Of a stretch of 64,000 bases of DNA, positions 37,397 to 52,300 are shown piece after piece. Source of the stretch: Pachypanchax playfairii. Its lineage: Eukaryota; Chordata; Actinopteri; Cyprinodontiformes; Aplocheilidae. The DNA lies in contig SSNP01000020.1 in assembly GCA_006937955.1 (NCBI GenBank), positions 540,072 to 604,071 on the forward strand, given 5' to 3'. The notes under the pieces are model-generated. The model saw nothing but the letters and a program-made list of their open reading frames with translations. It made no database searches and was not told the DNA's origin. Both the position numbers and the translations under genes were made by a program. Each line of letters begins with the position of its first letter. Position 1 is the first letter of the stretch.

Positions 37397-40300
37397 TTAC
37401 AGTGTGAAAAAATAAACATTCATGACTCTTCCTCCTGACAGCAGCTGGTTTGACAGAAAGATCCTGTTGACCTGTAGCTGCAGCTCATTTCAACTCTGCG
37501 TGTTGAGACATTCAGAAAAGAAGATTTCCACATTGTTCTTTCTGCATATTGCTGTTTTTTCTCGGCACAGTATTGGATTACAGGTGTTGTTGTTGATAGA
37601 AATGATATTTGAAGTTTAACTCGTGTCTCTGCTGAGTGAAAATGACTTGAGCTGCACAGATGAATCTTTCCATGGATCAAATTTCAACCCACTGAGTCAG
37701 AACATCATCAAGTCTTTTATTTCCGTGTGAGTGATGTCATTATTCTCTGTGTCTGATTTAGGGAAATACATTAATGAAGCAGTGTTGTTACAACCAGCTG
37801 ATATACAGAGTTTCACCATTTTACCAATGAAAACACCAGCTGACTAATGCTTTTAATGTCCATGTAAGATGGAAACAAAGAGCTGCTTCCTGTTTCATCA
37901 CTTCCTGTTTCAAACTGAGACTGAAGCTCATAAAATCATTCATATTTACCTCAAGTGTTAAACACACCAATTTGCACCATGATTCATTAAACAAAGTTAT
38001 AATGATTCTAAATGTTTGAGACGTGAGCGTGTCAGATACACTGTAAGAGCTGGATACAAAGTCCTTTGGCCAGTTTCAGTTTAAATTAATCATTCTGATT
38101 GTCATGATGATAAAAGATTATAATAGACTGTGATGGTTTTCACTTTGTGTGCTTGGTGCCATTTGATTGCTTGTTGTCTATGAGTCATTTAGGTTTTCTC
38201 GAAGCTTTTGTCCTCACATGCATTAATGTTTCCCATCACCGTTGTGTATAATGTGTTTCTTATTGTGTTTGATGAAGAAATAAATGCAAGTTAATTGTTA
38301 AAGATATTTTTTAAACTTTAACACTGAGAGGTCCTGGTCTTTGCGCTGCTCTCAGGTGGACACTGCCAGTGAAGTGGAGGAGTTGGATATCGATGTGGCT
38401 CCAGCACCGTACACAACCAGCAGGGAAGCACCAAAGCTTCAAGTTTTTATTGCGAGATACAGGTAAGACTTGAACTGATGCCAGTGCTTTCTCATGACAG
38501 TACCAGATTTTTCATGTGTGATGAAATGGATTTAATATCATTCGTTTTCATCAAACAGTTATAATCCCTACGATGGTCCAAATGACAACCCAGAAGTGGA
38601 GCTGCCGCTCACAGCTGGGGAATACATCTATGTATATGGAGACATGGATGATGATGGTTTCTATGAAGGTAAGTCTGGGGTCTTATCTACGTCTGCAGCT
38701 TAGTGTTCTTGCTGTTTCATATTTGACATTTGATTGTGGCTTTTTTTCAGGTGAGCTGATGGATGGACGCAGAGGGCTGGTTCCCTCCAACTTTGTTGAA
38801 CGGGTATCGGACGACGATATAATGAGCACTCATCATCCGGAGACAGGGGACATGTCCCATAATTCCCTGCTAGACAACAGCTTGCACAGTGCCAGCCACC
38901 AGCATCACCTCCACGTGGGAGTCAACACCTCAGAACGGACAGGGGTCTCATCTGCCTCTGGCCCCCCCTCAGCCCTCTCAGATTCAGCATCGGCCTTGTC
39001 TGTCCCAGCCCCCCTCACCAACGGCCTGGACTTGGATTTGGAGGAGGTGGGAGTGGACGTTGTGCCTTACCCACGTAAACTCACCCTCATCAAACAGCTT
39101 GCCAAGAGCGTCATCATTGGCTGGGACCCTCCGTTGGTGCCGGCTGGGTGGGGCAATGTGTGGAGCTATAATGTGTACGTGGACCAGGAGCTACGGCTCA
39201 ATGTGCCCTTCGGTGCCCAGACCAAAGCAGTGCTGGAGCGGCTTGATATAAACCTCAAAGCCTACCGCATATCAGTCCAGAGCCTGACGGAGAAAGGCCT
39301 CTCAGACCAGCTCCGCTGCAGCATGCTGGTTGGCCGGGATGTTAGTGTGGCGCCCACGCAGCTGCGCGTGGACAGAATTACTGCCACCTCAGCCAACCTG
39401 ACCTGGCTGCCCAGCAACAGTAACTATGTGCACATTGTGTCCTTGAACGATGAGGAGTGTGAGCTGGTGAAGGCTGGCTGTTACTCGCTGTGCCTCAATA
39501 ACCTCTTGCCCAGCCTGCAACACACAGTGAAAGTGGAAGCGCGGCCACACCGAACGCCATGGGAATTACCTGCGGAGCGACGAGAACACAAAAGTGCTAC
39601 GATCACCTTCACCACACTGATGGCAGGTCAGGATTTAGTGCCTTTTAACACATTTTTTTCTGAGATACAGTGGGGCAAAAAAGTATTTAGTCAGCCACCA
39701 ATTGTGTAAGTTCTCCCACTTAAAAAGATCAGAGAGGCCTGTAATTTTCATCATAGGTATACCTCAACTATGAAAGACAAAATGAGGAAAAAAAATCCAG
39801 AAAATCACATTGTCTGATTTTTAAATAATTTATTTGCAAATTATGGTGGAAAATAAGTATTTGGTCACCTACAAACAAGTAAGATTTCTGGCTTTCACAG
39901 ACCTGTAACTTCTTTAAGAGGCTCCTCGGTCCTCCACTCGTTACCTGTATTAATGGCACCTGTGTGAACTCGTTATCAGTATAAAAGACACCTGTCCACA
40001 ACCTCAAACAGTCACGCTCCAAACTCCACTATGGCCAAGACCAAAGAGCTGTCAAAGGACACCAGAAACAAAATTGTAGACCTTCACCAGGCTGGGAAGA
40101 CTGAATCTGCAATAGGTAAGCAGCTTGGTGTGAAGAAATCAACTGTGGGAGCAATTATTAGAAAATGGAAGACATACAAGACCACTGATAATCTCCCTCG
40201 ATCTGGGGCTCCACGCAAGATCTCACCCCGTGGGGTCAAAATGATCACAAGAACGGTGAGCAAAAATCCCAGAACCACACGGAGGGACCTAGTGAATGAC

Positions 40301-43300
40301 CTGCAGAGAGCTGGGACCAAAGTAACAAAGGCTACCATCAGTAACACACTACGCCGCCAGGGACTCAAATCCTGCAGTGCCAGACGTGTCCCCCTGCTGA
40401 AGCCAGGACACGTCCAGGCCCGTCTGCGGTTTGCTAGAGAGCATTTGGATGATCCAGAAGAGGATTGGGAGAACATCATATGGTCAGATGAAACCAAAAT
40501 AGAACTTTTTGGTAGAAACTCAACTTGTCGTGTTTGGAGGGGAAAGAATGCTGAGTTGGATCCAAAGAACACCATACCTACTGTAAAGCATGGGGGTGGA
40601 AACATCATGCTTTGGGGCTGTTTTTCTGCAAGGGGACCAGGACGACTGATCCGTGTAAAGGAAAGAATGAATGGGGCCATGTATCGTAAGATTTTGAGTG
40701 AAAACCTCCTTCCATCAGCAAGGGCATTGAAAATGAGACGTGGCTGGGTCTTTCAGCATGACAATGATCCCAAACACACCGCCCGGGCAACGAAGGAGTG
40801 GCTTCGTAAGAAGCATTTCAAGGTCCTGGAGTGGCCTAGCCAGTCTCCAGATCTCNAGCTACTCAAATGTGCTCATCATCTGTTAGTTGTATGTTGTTTT
40901 CATTCAACAATACTCAGACGAGATAAAAGTTGTTTTAGGTTTCATATGACCTTTAGACATTTACTGAGGTTTTATATGGATATAGCCACATGCATGATAT
41001 GATATCAGGAAATGACACATCAGTGCTACTGCTGTTCCAGACCATGATTTGGTTCTTAGAGGCTCATGATAACTTTATAATAAAATCAAATGGCCACATG
41101 CTAAACTGGAAATGGAGTCTTCCATCCAGCTACGGTCAACACATTCAGGGCTTTTTCCTTTTTTCTACCCATGAGATGTCTGTAGCATTGTTAGCCCACT
41201 TGATCAGAAATAGTTTACTCAATTTACCCATCAAATATACTGACAAAGAACCAACACATGTGACAGAATAATTACATGTGATCTCATCACATGTAAACTG
41301 ATTTTTATGTCAGATTATTTTTTCTGTTTTGGAGGCATCTGTCTTCAGTGGAGTTCAGTCTGTGCAAACTTTTACTTTATTACTAGGAAATTCAAACTTA
41401 AGACTCATGTTAGTCCCAAAAGAATTACAGCTCTCTGAAAAAGTATTTACATTCTCACATGTTTTTGTTCATCATCAGACCTAAAGGCTCAAACAAATGC
41501 AAACAAACAAAAACTTTAATATCTGACAAATGTAACCTGACTAAATGATGATTAAATGTATTAAGCGAAAAATCCATCCGAACAAACCTTCCCTGTGGGA
41601 AAAAGTAATTTCCCCCAATTCAAGACCTGATGAGTGTCAAAGAGACTGATGTCAGTCTGAAAGGGTCACAGAGATGCTTCTAAAGCTTTGGGACTCCAGT
41701 GAACCACAGTGAGAGACATTATTCACACATAGAGAACATGTTTTTGGAGAACCTTCAAGGAGTGACCTGCAGACCAAAATTACTCCAAGAGCTCATGATT
41801 CAACAATAAGAAAGATAATCTGGATAAAAGTGGCCTCCATAACAGAGTTCCAATGAAGAAACTGCAACTGTATATAATTATGGTCCTAGAGTTGTATTTT
41901 ACACCATGGAGGCAGTTACATTCAGCACAGGATCTACATTCTGCTGCTGGTTCTGTTCAACTTCTTACACACTGTGACTGAACTGTGGAGCAGCAGTTCT
42001 CTGTGAATTAGAACAACATACATACCTGAACATGAGCTACAGCTGAATAATCCTAGATTATCTGCTGGTTCTGATCTTCAGGTTAGGGGGAGACTGAAGA
42101 AAGAAAATTCCCTCCTGTATTTCAGCTGAGTTACTGCTGTTGGCTGCATGTTAAATCCTGAGTAGAATCTTGATTTTGTATTTTTGTTCTATTCTTCCTC
42201 GTCTGCAACAGTATTTCTTTACCTTAGTGCAATGAATGTGATCTACAGTTTGATTCATATTTCTCTAAATCATTTTTCATATTTGTGTTAGTTTCATGCC
42301 CACAGACCAGCAATTCAGGTACCTGGATCCTTAATGTCTTATAGTGTGGTAGCTGGCAGATTTCTTTGTAGAGCCTTGAGCTCAGCTGGTAGATATTTTC
42401 CCGTGTGCTTTATTGTCAGTACAAGCTAATCATCCAGTCCCATGCTTGTCTGGAAATGTGGTGCTGTGTTTTAACAGCTTTAATCGCTGCAGGCCCTCCT
42501 GATGCTCCGCTGGATGTGCATCTGGAGCCCGGTCCTTCTGCAGGGATCGCTCTCATCAGCTGGCTGCCTGTCACCATAGATGCTGCCGGGACCTCTAATG
42601 GAGTCCGTGTCACTGGATACACCATATATGCTGACAAGAAAAAGGTAAGGAAAGAACTGCTTTTGAATAAAAACAAATCTGCCTTTAAATTAAAACTGTC
42701 ATTGTGCTTTTGTCACATGTTTGTGTGATTATTTTGCTGTTGAAGGTGCTGGAGGTGGCTTCTCCTACAGCAGGCAGCGCCCTGCTGGGGCCCTCTCAGA
42801 TCCAGTCCCTCCAGGCAGCTCAGGAACTCACTGTCCGCACCTTGTCTGCCCACGGGGAGTCCTGTGACTCTTTACCAGTAAATGTGCCCTCCAAGCTGCC
42901 TCCTATAATGGCAGGCCCAGCTGTTACAGCCCCAGTTGTGCCACTCCTACCCTGCAGCTCAATAGCTCCCAGTATCTTACCCCAAACACCATCCTACATG
43001 AACTCTGCTGCCAAAGTCTCTGTGCTGCCCAGCACTTTGCCATCAAACATACACATATCTGGTTTCACAGTGGAAGTTCCCGCCAGCTCACTGCATTCAC
43101 CCCTCTCAGAAGACCGTCCCTTATCTGCCTCCTACGTGAAAGCCTGGGCCGACCCGTCTTCTGCTGCTGCCTTGGCTGCGTGTGAGGACACATTAACAGC
43201 AGCCTCCATCATCACTCCTGTGGTAATGTTCACTCTGACATATCTCTCTGTACAAAAAATTACATCCTCTTTATTCATGCTGATTACAAGATCTCTTCCT

Positions 43301-46300
43301 GTCTTTATGTAAAAGGAAATAACCTTAAAAAGATTTGAGTTTAATACAAAAATCTCTCAATAAATCTCTCATGACTGGAGATTACTTTCCTCTTGAACTG
43401 GAATAGTCCTTGAGTTATACATTAAGAATAGTACACAGCAGGGGTGGGCAACTCCAGGCCTCGAGGGCCACTATCCTGCACATTTTAGATGTTCCCCTGT
43501 TTCACCACACCTGCTGCAGATGAACAGGTCGTTAACAGGCTTCTATAGGACTTGCTGAGAGGTTGCAGATTTGAATCAGGTGTGGTGAAACAGGGGAACA
43601 TCTAAAATGTGCAGGATAGTGGCCCTCGAGGCCTGGAGTTGCCCACCCCTAGTATACAGTATACATCGTACCTGCTCAAACTGTCCCTGGTTATTTGAAA
43701 TGTATACACAAAGAAGAGCAGCTGCTAATTTATTGGTTTGTAAAACAAGATACAAACCATTCAAGTTAAAAAGACACAAAACAAGTTCCTAAAATCAGAC
43801 TCTTAATGAACATAAATAAACCTGATACTGCTAATTCTAGCTTAGACTTTAACCTCAGAAAGATTCTCAGCTGTTTGTGGTCCCACATCAAACAATGAGA
43901 ATCCATAAATTAATGAAAACCTGAAAATCTGTGAAGCAGTGTGAATGTGGTGGCAGAGCCATTGTACCCCAATTCTTTCTTTGGATGCCTCTAGCGTAAC
44001 TTTGCACTCTGGGGCCTCAGACTTGTTCTTCAGTTATTTTTTTAACTTATCATAAACCAGCACAGTCCTATGTCAGCTTCATTCATTTTAAATCTACATG
44101 TGTTTAGTTACCCCCAAACACTCGTGATATCTTGGCCACTGTCAAAAATCTTCTGCAAAGTGAGGCCTAATAGTCTTTAGGTGGTTAATATACTTGAATC
44201 ATTAAATTGATTATTAAGCTGAATGAGAAGTATTTTTGTGTGCACGTTGTCTCCGTCTCAATTCATGATTAAAACCTGTCTTTTGTCTTAGAACTGGTTT
44301 AACCCAGTCAGCCCTGTGTGACCCAAAGGGATCTGGATTCTAGTTCCAAAAGAGATTTATTTTTATCCACAAAAACATCCATGAAAATGTTACTGGTCCC
44401 ATCACGTACACAATCACTTGTTTTTGGCCTAGTAGTGTAACAACATCTATAATGAGACGGTCTTCTTCTCAGGACTGCATTTCTTTTATTTTCATTGTGA
44501 GTGATCAGCAACTGTTAACCAAGAGCATGTAAAGGGTAACAATATGTTCTCGTTGTTCCATTACTCATTTGTTCATGTTGCCTTTGTGACTACACAATGT
44601 ACTTTTACTTTATACACTCCTAAAAGGAACTGCAAACAGTTCCATGGAACTTGTGCCAGTTTTGTTAAATATAAAAAATATGCACTAACATTCCATCGAA
44701 ATGCTGCATTCAGCTAATAAACAAACATGGCTGCAAATAATAAACAAATCCATAACTGTAATGAAAGAGCATCATATTGACAACATTTCTCATCCTCAGG
44801 TTAATGTGACCTCTCCTGTCAGCACCACCCCTCAGCCACCATCAGCAGCTCCACCACCTACACCCGCTCAGGCTCCAGTTGTGGCAACGGTATTGGATCT
44901 GTGCAGAGACACCAACAGCCCTGGAACAATATGTCCTTTCCCATCCATCGCAGAGTTTATTGAAGACCCCAGTGCCAAGCTTGTGACCCCCGAGCGCATA
45001 CCCACCCCACCAAAAGCCCCCCTCATGGACAGCCTCCTTAACCCCCAGAGCACTAACATCCTCAGACCTCCCAGCACTTCACCGCTGGAGTCCGAGGTAG
45101 AGGAGGAGCAGGAGAACACTCGCCTGGTGTCCATCGAGGAGTTCTTGAGACAAGACCAAGAGCCAGCTTACTGCAGGAGGCCGCAGGTCAGCTCTCTGAA
45201 TCTTCACCACAGAAATGATTTCTGTACTGAAGTGAGTTATTAATCAGAGTGATCAATATGTCAGATCAATGACAGAAAGGAACTGGGCACATAGACTTAA
45301 TAATCACAAGAGAGCATGTGATAAGTTGTCTCACCATCTCTGTCGTTGGGACAGACACTGAAACTGTAACTTCCTTGATCAGTCAGCAGTTCTCAGATTT
45401 CGTAAATGTTCTTGTTTCTTTATTTTTTTGTTATTTTATCTAGTTGTAGATGCAACAAATGGAATTTAAACATCTGGCAAAAATAGAGAAAATTCAAAAC
45501 TTGTGTATTTGTATCAGTTGTGCTGATGAGCTGCTGTATTATTTCAGGGTTATGCCAGGGGACTGGTGGAACCTCCAACAGACTATAACGCTGATAACAG
45601 CCGCTCGGACCTGTCGGACATCCAGGAGGAGGAGGAGGAGGACCTGTACTCTGGCCACCTGGGAGAAGCACAGGCCAGAGGATATACAGTTGGAGCCACC
45701 AGGGTAAAGAAACTCATGGATTGTAGCATGCAGCCTCTGTGCATGTTTATATTTACACAAACCTTATGCTTTTATTTTAATTCTTATTTTGATTTTGGTT
45801 GTGATTCTGTTTTTTTCTCCTCTTTTCTCTTTGCATTTTTTTATTTTAAATTTTATATAACAATTTATTCCACCTTCACCAATTCATTTTTGTTCAAACT
45901 TAAAGTCATCCAAGTTGGAGACACCAGACAGTGATGAAGACCTTCTTGAAAGGATTCTTAAGTTACCTCCTCAGGTTGTCCACAACAAGCAGCTGTTCAG
46001 CATTGTGGAGGTGACAGAGGAGGAGGATAGCAGTCAAGAGGAGCCTTCAGTCCACCGTGGCAAACCTCGGCCAGGAACTGGCCACCTTCACCACAGAAAC
46101 TCTGAGCCCCTTCATCATGCTCCTCAGCATCATTCACATCCCCCCAACCCTCATATTCCTCTTCACCAACATCATCCCAGATCTCTAACCAAAGAGCCTT
46201 CCCTCAGACATGATCCCCTACTGGCCAAGCCAAAGACGCAGCACAGGGTGCATTATGCAGACACTGTGGACACAATTACTTATCCTGAAGATGAAAACAC

Positions 46301-49300
46301 AAGTTTATATGAAGGTCCCACCTGCAGAAGAGTCTCAGCTGGTCTGCCTCCCAAGCTGACCCCTAACAACAGAGACAGATCTCTACTCAGGGGGCTTGGG
46401 GATCGCCTCAGGAGAGAGGCCATGCTCAGGAGTCAGATGGCTGTCTCTACAGTGGCTAACCCTGACCATGGCCTCACCCCACCAAGAACCTACCCAGTCA
46501 GCAAAACGGTACGGACGCTGAAGTCACCTGTTGGGAGTGGGATGGAGATTGATGTGGAGTACGGTACAGACAACGAGGAGCCTGTGAAGCACAATGATGG
46601 GGAGGTGGTGCTGGAACAGATGAGCTCTGAGTGGTGGGTGGAGGAGGCTCAAGTGGAGCACTGCAGACCTGCGCACCGACAAATGCTGAAAGAAAGACCA
46701 ATGGTAAACGTAACTACAGCCCAGCCGATGTGTTATCCCGTTCTCATTCTGTAGCTGTGCAGATTTACCCTTCTGAGTCATTTAGAGTCTGTAGACAAAT
46801 TGCCTTCATCATCATCCTCGTCACTGCAATAATGCAGTAACATATTTGACAGCACTCTCCCTCCCAGTTCTGTCTGCTCCTGCTGCTTTTAATGTTGGAA
46901 TCCTTTCAGCTTTGTCCCTTAAAGGTGTGATGACATCACTGTTTAAACTGGCGTAAAGCTATTTCATGTGGTAGATATGCCCGCATATGTCAACTCACAA
47001 AAGAATTTTATTCAAAAACTAACAGGGCGGGGGTGTACGGGCAGGTCAGAATCCTCTTCTCAGCAACACGGTTCCTTTCATTAATGATATGTGGGTCTCC
47101 CTGGCTGACTTCGCTCTGATTGGCTACAACCATTGCCCGCAGCAAGCCTTTCTTCTCGGCTCCGTCAACAGTCCAGTAACATGGCGAGTGGACGTTTACA
47201 ACCGTATATGTTCGAGCCTGAAACGTCTTCTGAGGAAGACGGAGGGGTGAACACATAAAACTCAACTAATCACATGAGCGAATAAACAGTGCTGTCAGAT
47301 GTTATCAATGAAAATAGATTCACAATATGGTATGATAAACCTGTTGCTCACGGACATTGTTGCTAGAGCGGCTATCACATGCTAGCATCATGAACTCTTC
47401 AGACCACGAACAAACGTTTATCAGTCAAGGCAGCATTTTATTAAATAAATAAACTTACAGGTATTGACGATGTGGCCGCCTCCTTCAGGGTTGGTAAAGA
47501 ATTTTTAATTAAAATCAGTTTCTTTGACAATCCCAACTTGAATTCACCCAAGTTATGGAAGCAGTCCTCCGTGAAGTGAGCTGAACATATTTTCTAATTG
47601 AGGTTATAACTGCGTGGCACTTCTCCATAAATGAACTTCAGCCACTCTTCTCTAGTTTTTTCATCCTTCGGGAGTGAGTGTAAACTTCCAGCATGGGTTG
47701 AGCATCCTTGGACACAACAGGTCCCTGTTTGCGTAGTCATCTCTTCTCAAGAGCAGCAGCACAAGCTAGCGCAACGCAGCTACCGGTGTATGGGCTGGGG
47801 GTGGGGTGGGGTGGTGGGGGGGCTGGACTGTTTACTTCACTGTGCACTTTTATTGGACGCTATGAAATACGTAGATGAAATGCCACGTAGGAAAAAATGG
47901 TGCTTTCCGATTTAACCGTTTTTTAAATATGAAACAAAGCGGACCGCCCACAAACGGGAACTTTGATACTCGCTTTGGACGTTCACACGGCCTCATCAGT
48001 GCAAAACACATCATGATATACCCCAAAAACCTCAAAAAAGTGCATTTTGATGTCATAACCCCTTTAACTGGTCCACAATGCCTCGTTCTTCACTTCATAA
48101 TCAAAGTTTATTTAAATTTTAATTAAAATGTATATTTAAACCATATCTATACCATCAAGTTTTGTTTAAAAGAAGAGAAGAACAACTGCATTGTTGTTTT
48201 TTTGGTTCATTTAAAAATATTTATTTACTTATATTCATTTTCTCTGTTTTTAGCAGGAGCCCAGTCAGATCCATCCAGCTGTGGCCGGCCCGTCAAAGGA
48301 GGTCCATACAGATCTCTCCTGTAAACCAACGTGCTCCCAGACCAGGCCTTTCATAGGTCAGAGGCTTTCTCTTCTTCTGTCTTTCCTGTCTGTCTCATTT
48401 TAGAACAGTACTGTGGGATGCTTGTGGTTTCTGTCGGCAGGCATCCTCGTCTCTCACATGAAGATTGTCAGATTAGCACCTTGTGCATTAAGAGCAGGGG
48501 AGGGGAGGGGTGGTGTTAGGGAGTAGGAGGTGCTGTAGCTGCAGTAGAGATGTAGGAGAGAACCTGCTAAGCTGAGAACCGGCTTAACCTAAAGTGGCTT
48601 GTCATGACAGGAGGAAGTGACAGACATTAAAATAGTAACCTCAATTAGCCAGCAAAGAAATAACCTGCATTACTGACAGGCAAACTCCTCCTTGACTCCT
48701 CATTCTGAATTTTCTTTACGCTTCTCTCTTTTGGTAAATGTTCACAGATAAACCAGAGCTTTCTGTTCAGTAAACACTCATCAGTATAAAGTTACATGTT
48801 TGGATAGGAGAGAGAGAAACTGTATCCTATCAGCTCTGGCATCAGTGAGGATGTGAAAGCGTGTGAGCCGTCTGCCCGTGACTCTTGTCACAGATGGATT
48901 GATTCTGCCTAATGAGATAAGTTCAGCTTAAAGCTTCACTACAGTTCTTCAAATTTGTTTCTCACTGTCATACGGGCTTCAGTAACCCTCCAGTATCACA
49001 CCTCATGTCTTCAGTGTGACAGGCTGCTGTACATCATCTGTTACATGCAGTGTTTTCTTAAAAGCACCTTCTCCCCCACCAAGCTAAGTTTCTGGTGGCC
49101 TTGGTTTATTTTTCCTTTTTGTCTGTTAAAAACAAACTCCAGATGTCATGAATGGTGACGACTGACATTTTCAGGACGGGTTGTCTTCAGTCTGCAGGAA
49201 AACCTGTGAAAGGAGCTCCAAACTGGACTCTGCCCAATTTGATTCAGTTAGTTGTTACAAAGAACAAGGCAGATACTTACTTTTAATCAGGTGACTCAAT

Positions 49301-52300
49301 AACCATTAAACTAATAATGATATCAAAGTCAGTCCAAATAGTCAAAGTAAATAAATGTAGGAAGATTAGTTTTAGGTGTAAATCACATTATGGGAACAAT
49401 GAGCTGCTTGGTGGAGGCCTGTGCTGTCCAAGTGTTTTATAAGGTATTTTTAATATAATCTGTGAATGACTGTCCTTATGTTTAAAACCTTTTTTTTCTT
49501 TTGCTCAGCTTCAGATCACAAACGAGGGCACATTTGTTCAAATGGCTTGCATGGCTTAGGATCAGTGGTTTAGCTTGATTACCTCTTTTAAGGACAAGTA
49601 CTGGGCCAATGCTGCTCATAGTAGCTCTGCAGTTAGTGGGGGAAGTGCAAGCAGTCAACTCAACCTGTTTGGGGCACAAACTTGATCACAATCATGGTTT
49701 TATTAGCAGCACTGAATTTTGGGTAATAAGATAAGAGTTGCTTTGTTGTGGTTAAGAAGTTATTTAATTAATAAAGCACAAGTTGTTTATGATGTAAATG
49801 AAGGATATTTGTTCTGTGATTATCATGTTAAAACATAAAACCTAACATTTTAATGACAACTTTTCATGTTCAGTGGAATAACGGTCAATTTAGATGTGTT
49901 TCAGAGTTAAATTATGGGATGTCTCAGTTATAAGCTGAAAGAGAATAGATGATTGTTTAGTTCAAAAGATTGTTAAAATCTAAATGAAAGATGATGTAAG
50001 TAAGTAAAACGTGTAAATAAGATGTTCTTTAAGGTGTTTGAATGGAGTCAGTGGCGGTTTTTCTGTCCTGTGATTTTCTTTTGAGTTTAGTGTTGCTGAT
50101 TCTCATTTCACTTGTTGTGTATTTAATCATGAATTTGGTTGTTGATGTTGTTTTATTTGGGAGTTATGCAACCAAAATAAATATATAAATGGAGATATGT
50201 ATTACAGAAACATGATGCTGTGGCTCATAATCTCTGTCCCGTGTTGTTACAGGAGGCAAAAGTAATATTTAAATCCTCTCTGTCTTTAGGCGAATCACCA
50301 AAGATGAAAGGCGAAGGTGACATTCGTATCTTTGTTGCCCTCTTTCCATACAATCCTGCAACAATGTCCCCCAATCCCGATGCTGCTGAGGAGGAACTGC
50401 CTTTTAGTGAAGGACAGATTATCAAAGTACGTTCTGAGATTTTGTGTTTTCAAGTTTTCCAGTTGATTCTTTCTTATTTACAAACACACAGAGAGGTCTT
50501 TTATCAGATACATTTTCTCACTCTTCTTCCCAGGTTTATGGAGACAAAGATGCAGACGGGTTCTACCGAGGGGAGTCCAGAGGTCGTCTGGGCTATGTGC
50601 CATGTAATATGGTGTCAGAGATCCAGGTGGAGGACGAGGAGACCCGGCAGCAGCTCCTGCAGCAGGGCTTCCTGTCCACAGCAGCGTCTATGGACCAGAT
50701 CGGTATGTGGCAGTCAGTGAACAGCAGGTTGTTGTTCAGGAAGTCTGACATTGTAGCGTGTAAACTGTGATGCTCTTCCCATAAAGTCACTGCTTTTCAC
50801 GTTTTAAGTGGTAAGTGAAAGTGACAGCACAAGTTTCAGAATGAAATCAGTATTCTGAAGAGTTGCATCCTTCGTTCTCTTAATCGTAAAAGAAAACTGA
50901 AAGCTTCTTTTAAACGAGGAGCTTCTTTTTTGTGTTCTTCTGACTCAACAGGAGACGCAGTCAGAACCAACATTAGATCAGTTTAACCTGTTAGAAAGTG
51001 AATTTTGAGTTTCCTGTAAAAAAACAACTGAAGTGTGTTTATAATCCGAGTTGTTTTAATGCAGGTGTCGTTAGGTGTTTTGTTGGTGGTGAATCTTCCA
51101 CCAGTAAAACCAAGTTAACACTTTGTCTCTGTTTCCTGCTTTCTGCCCAGAGTGGCACTTGCAGATGTTTAATCCTTTTCACTTCCACTTGTTTTCACTG
51201 CTGCTTCTGCTGCTCACTGGTTATCATTTGTCATATTTCTCTTAGCTGCATTGTCAACGTTGTCTTGTCTGCTTCTTTCAAAAATTACACCTGTGTTTCT
51301 TTGTTTTTGTTTGGTTTCATTTCTTTTACTGTTTTTTGGCCTCTAAAACTCCATTAAGGCGTTCGCTCACATGCTCAGCTTCCCCGTCGCCCCGTCCCGC
51401 CGCCGAAACCGCAACGATCCAAGAAAGGTGTGTCTCGCTGCAAATTGCGGCCTTCCACCTCTCCTTTCTTCTTCTGCTTCTCTTTCACATTGAATGTATT
51501 TCTTTGGGTCGCTGCTTCTCACTCAGCAGCTGTGGGGTATCACACAGCGGTGCTGACATACATCATCACTGTTACTAGGTTTTCTAAAGTAGTTTCATGT
51601 TCTATATTTAGGGCCTTGATTCCCACTTTTTTCTTTTTCTTTATCTAAGATTTTCCACCTACTGATTGATTTGGATTATTTTCTGTCTAACACGTGCTGC
51701 AGCTTCATGGATGTGCATGAGGACTGACTCAGTCCTATTTACTCATGTAATACACTGCAGATAAACAGAAGGGCATTATAGCATGTTACTATCCAGCTGA
51801 TAATCTCAGAGAAAGCAGTTCCTTCAGTGTCCTGCTTCTTTTATCTCAGATGAATTACATGAAAAGTCACTTGTTAAAACATTCGTTCTCTCTGATCTTC
51901 ATGCGTTTCTGTTTAAGTTTAGCCTTGTTTCACCTGATGCTACTTACACAGGCCGTTTAGCTCCTGTGCAGAGTGTGTTGGAGTTAGGGTGAGGGTCTGA
52001 CTGAGGGTCAAACCCATCATCAGGTTTTTAAAACTTTAGTTGATCATTTTGACCTCATATACTATTTAAACAAAATAGACAAGGTCATTGCTAAGTTAGA
52101 AGACTGTGTGAGTAGTAGCTGCGCTCTGCAGTGGGGAGGTCAGTTGTTCATACGCACACACCAAACCGCCTGTGTGAAGCTGGCGTGACTCTACACTCAG
52201 TTATTTTCAGGTACTTTCTCATCTGATTGGGTTGTGCTGCTCATTCTGTTCCCTCACCTGATCTTTTCCAGTGGAGTCCACAGCACTCTGGGAGGAGAGC

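Noticed and set aside
40084..40680. 198-residue minus-strand frame
   Set aside because: It is the reverse shadow of the Tc1 transposase at 40031-40855.
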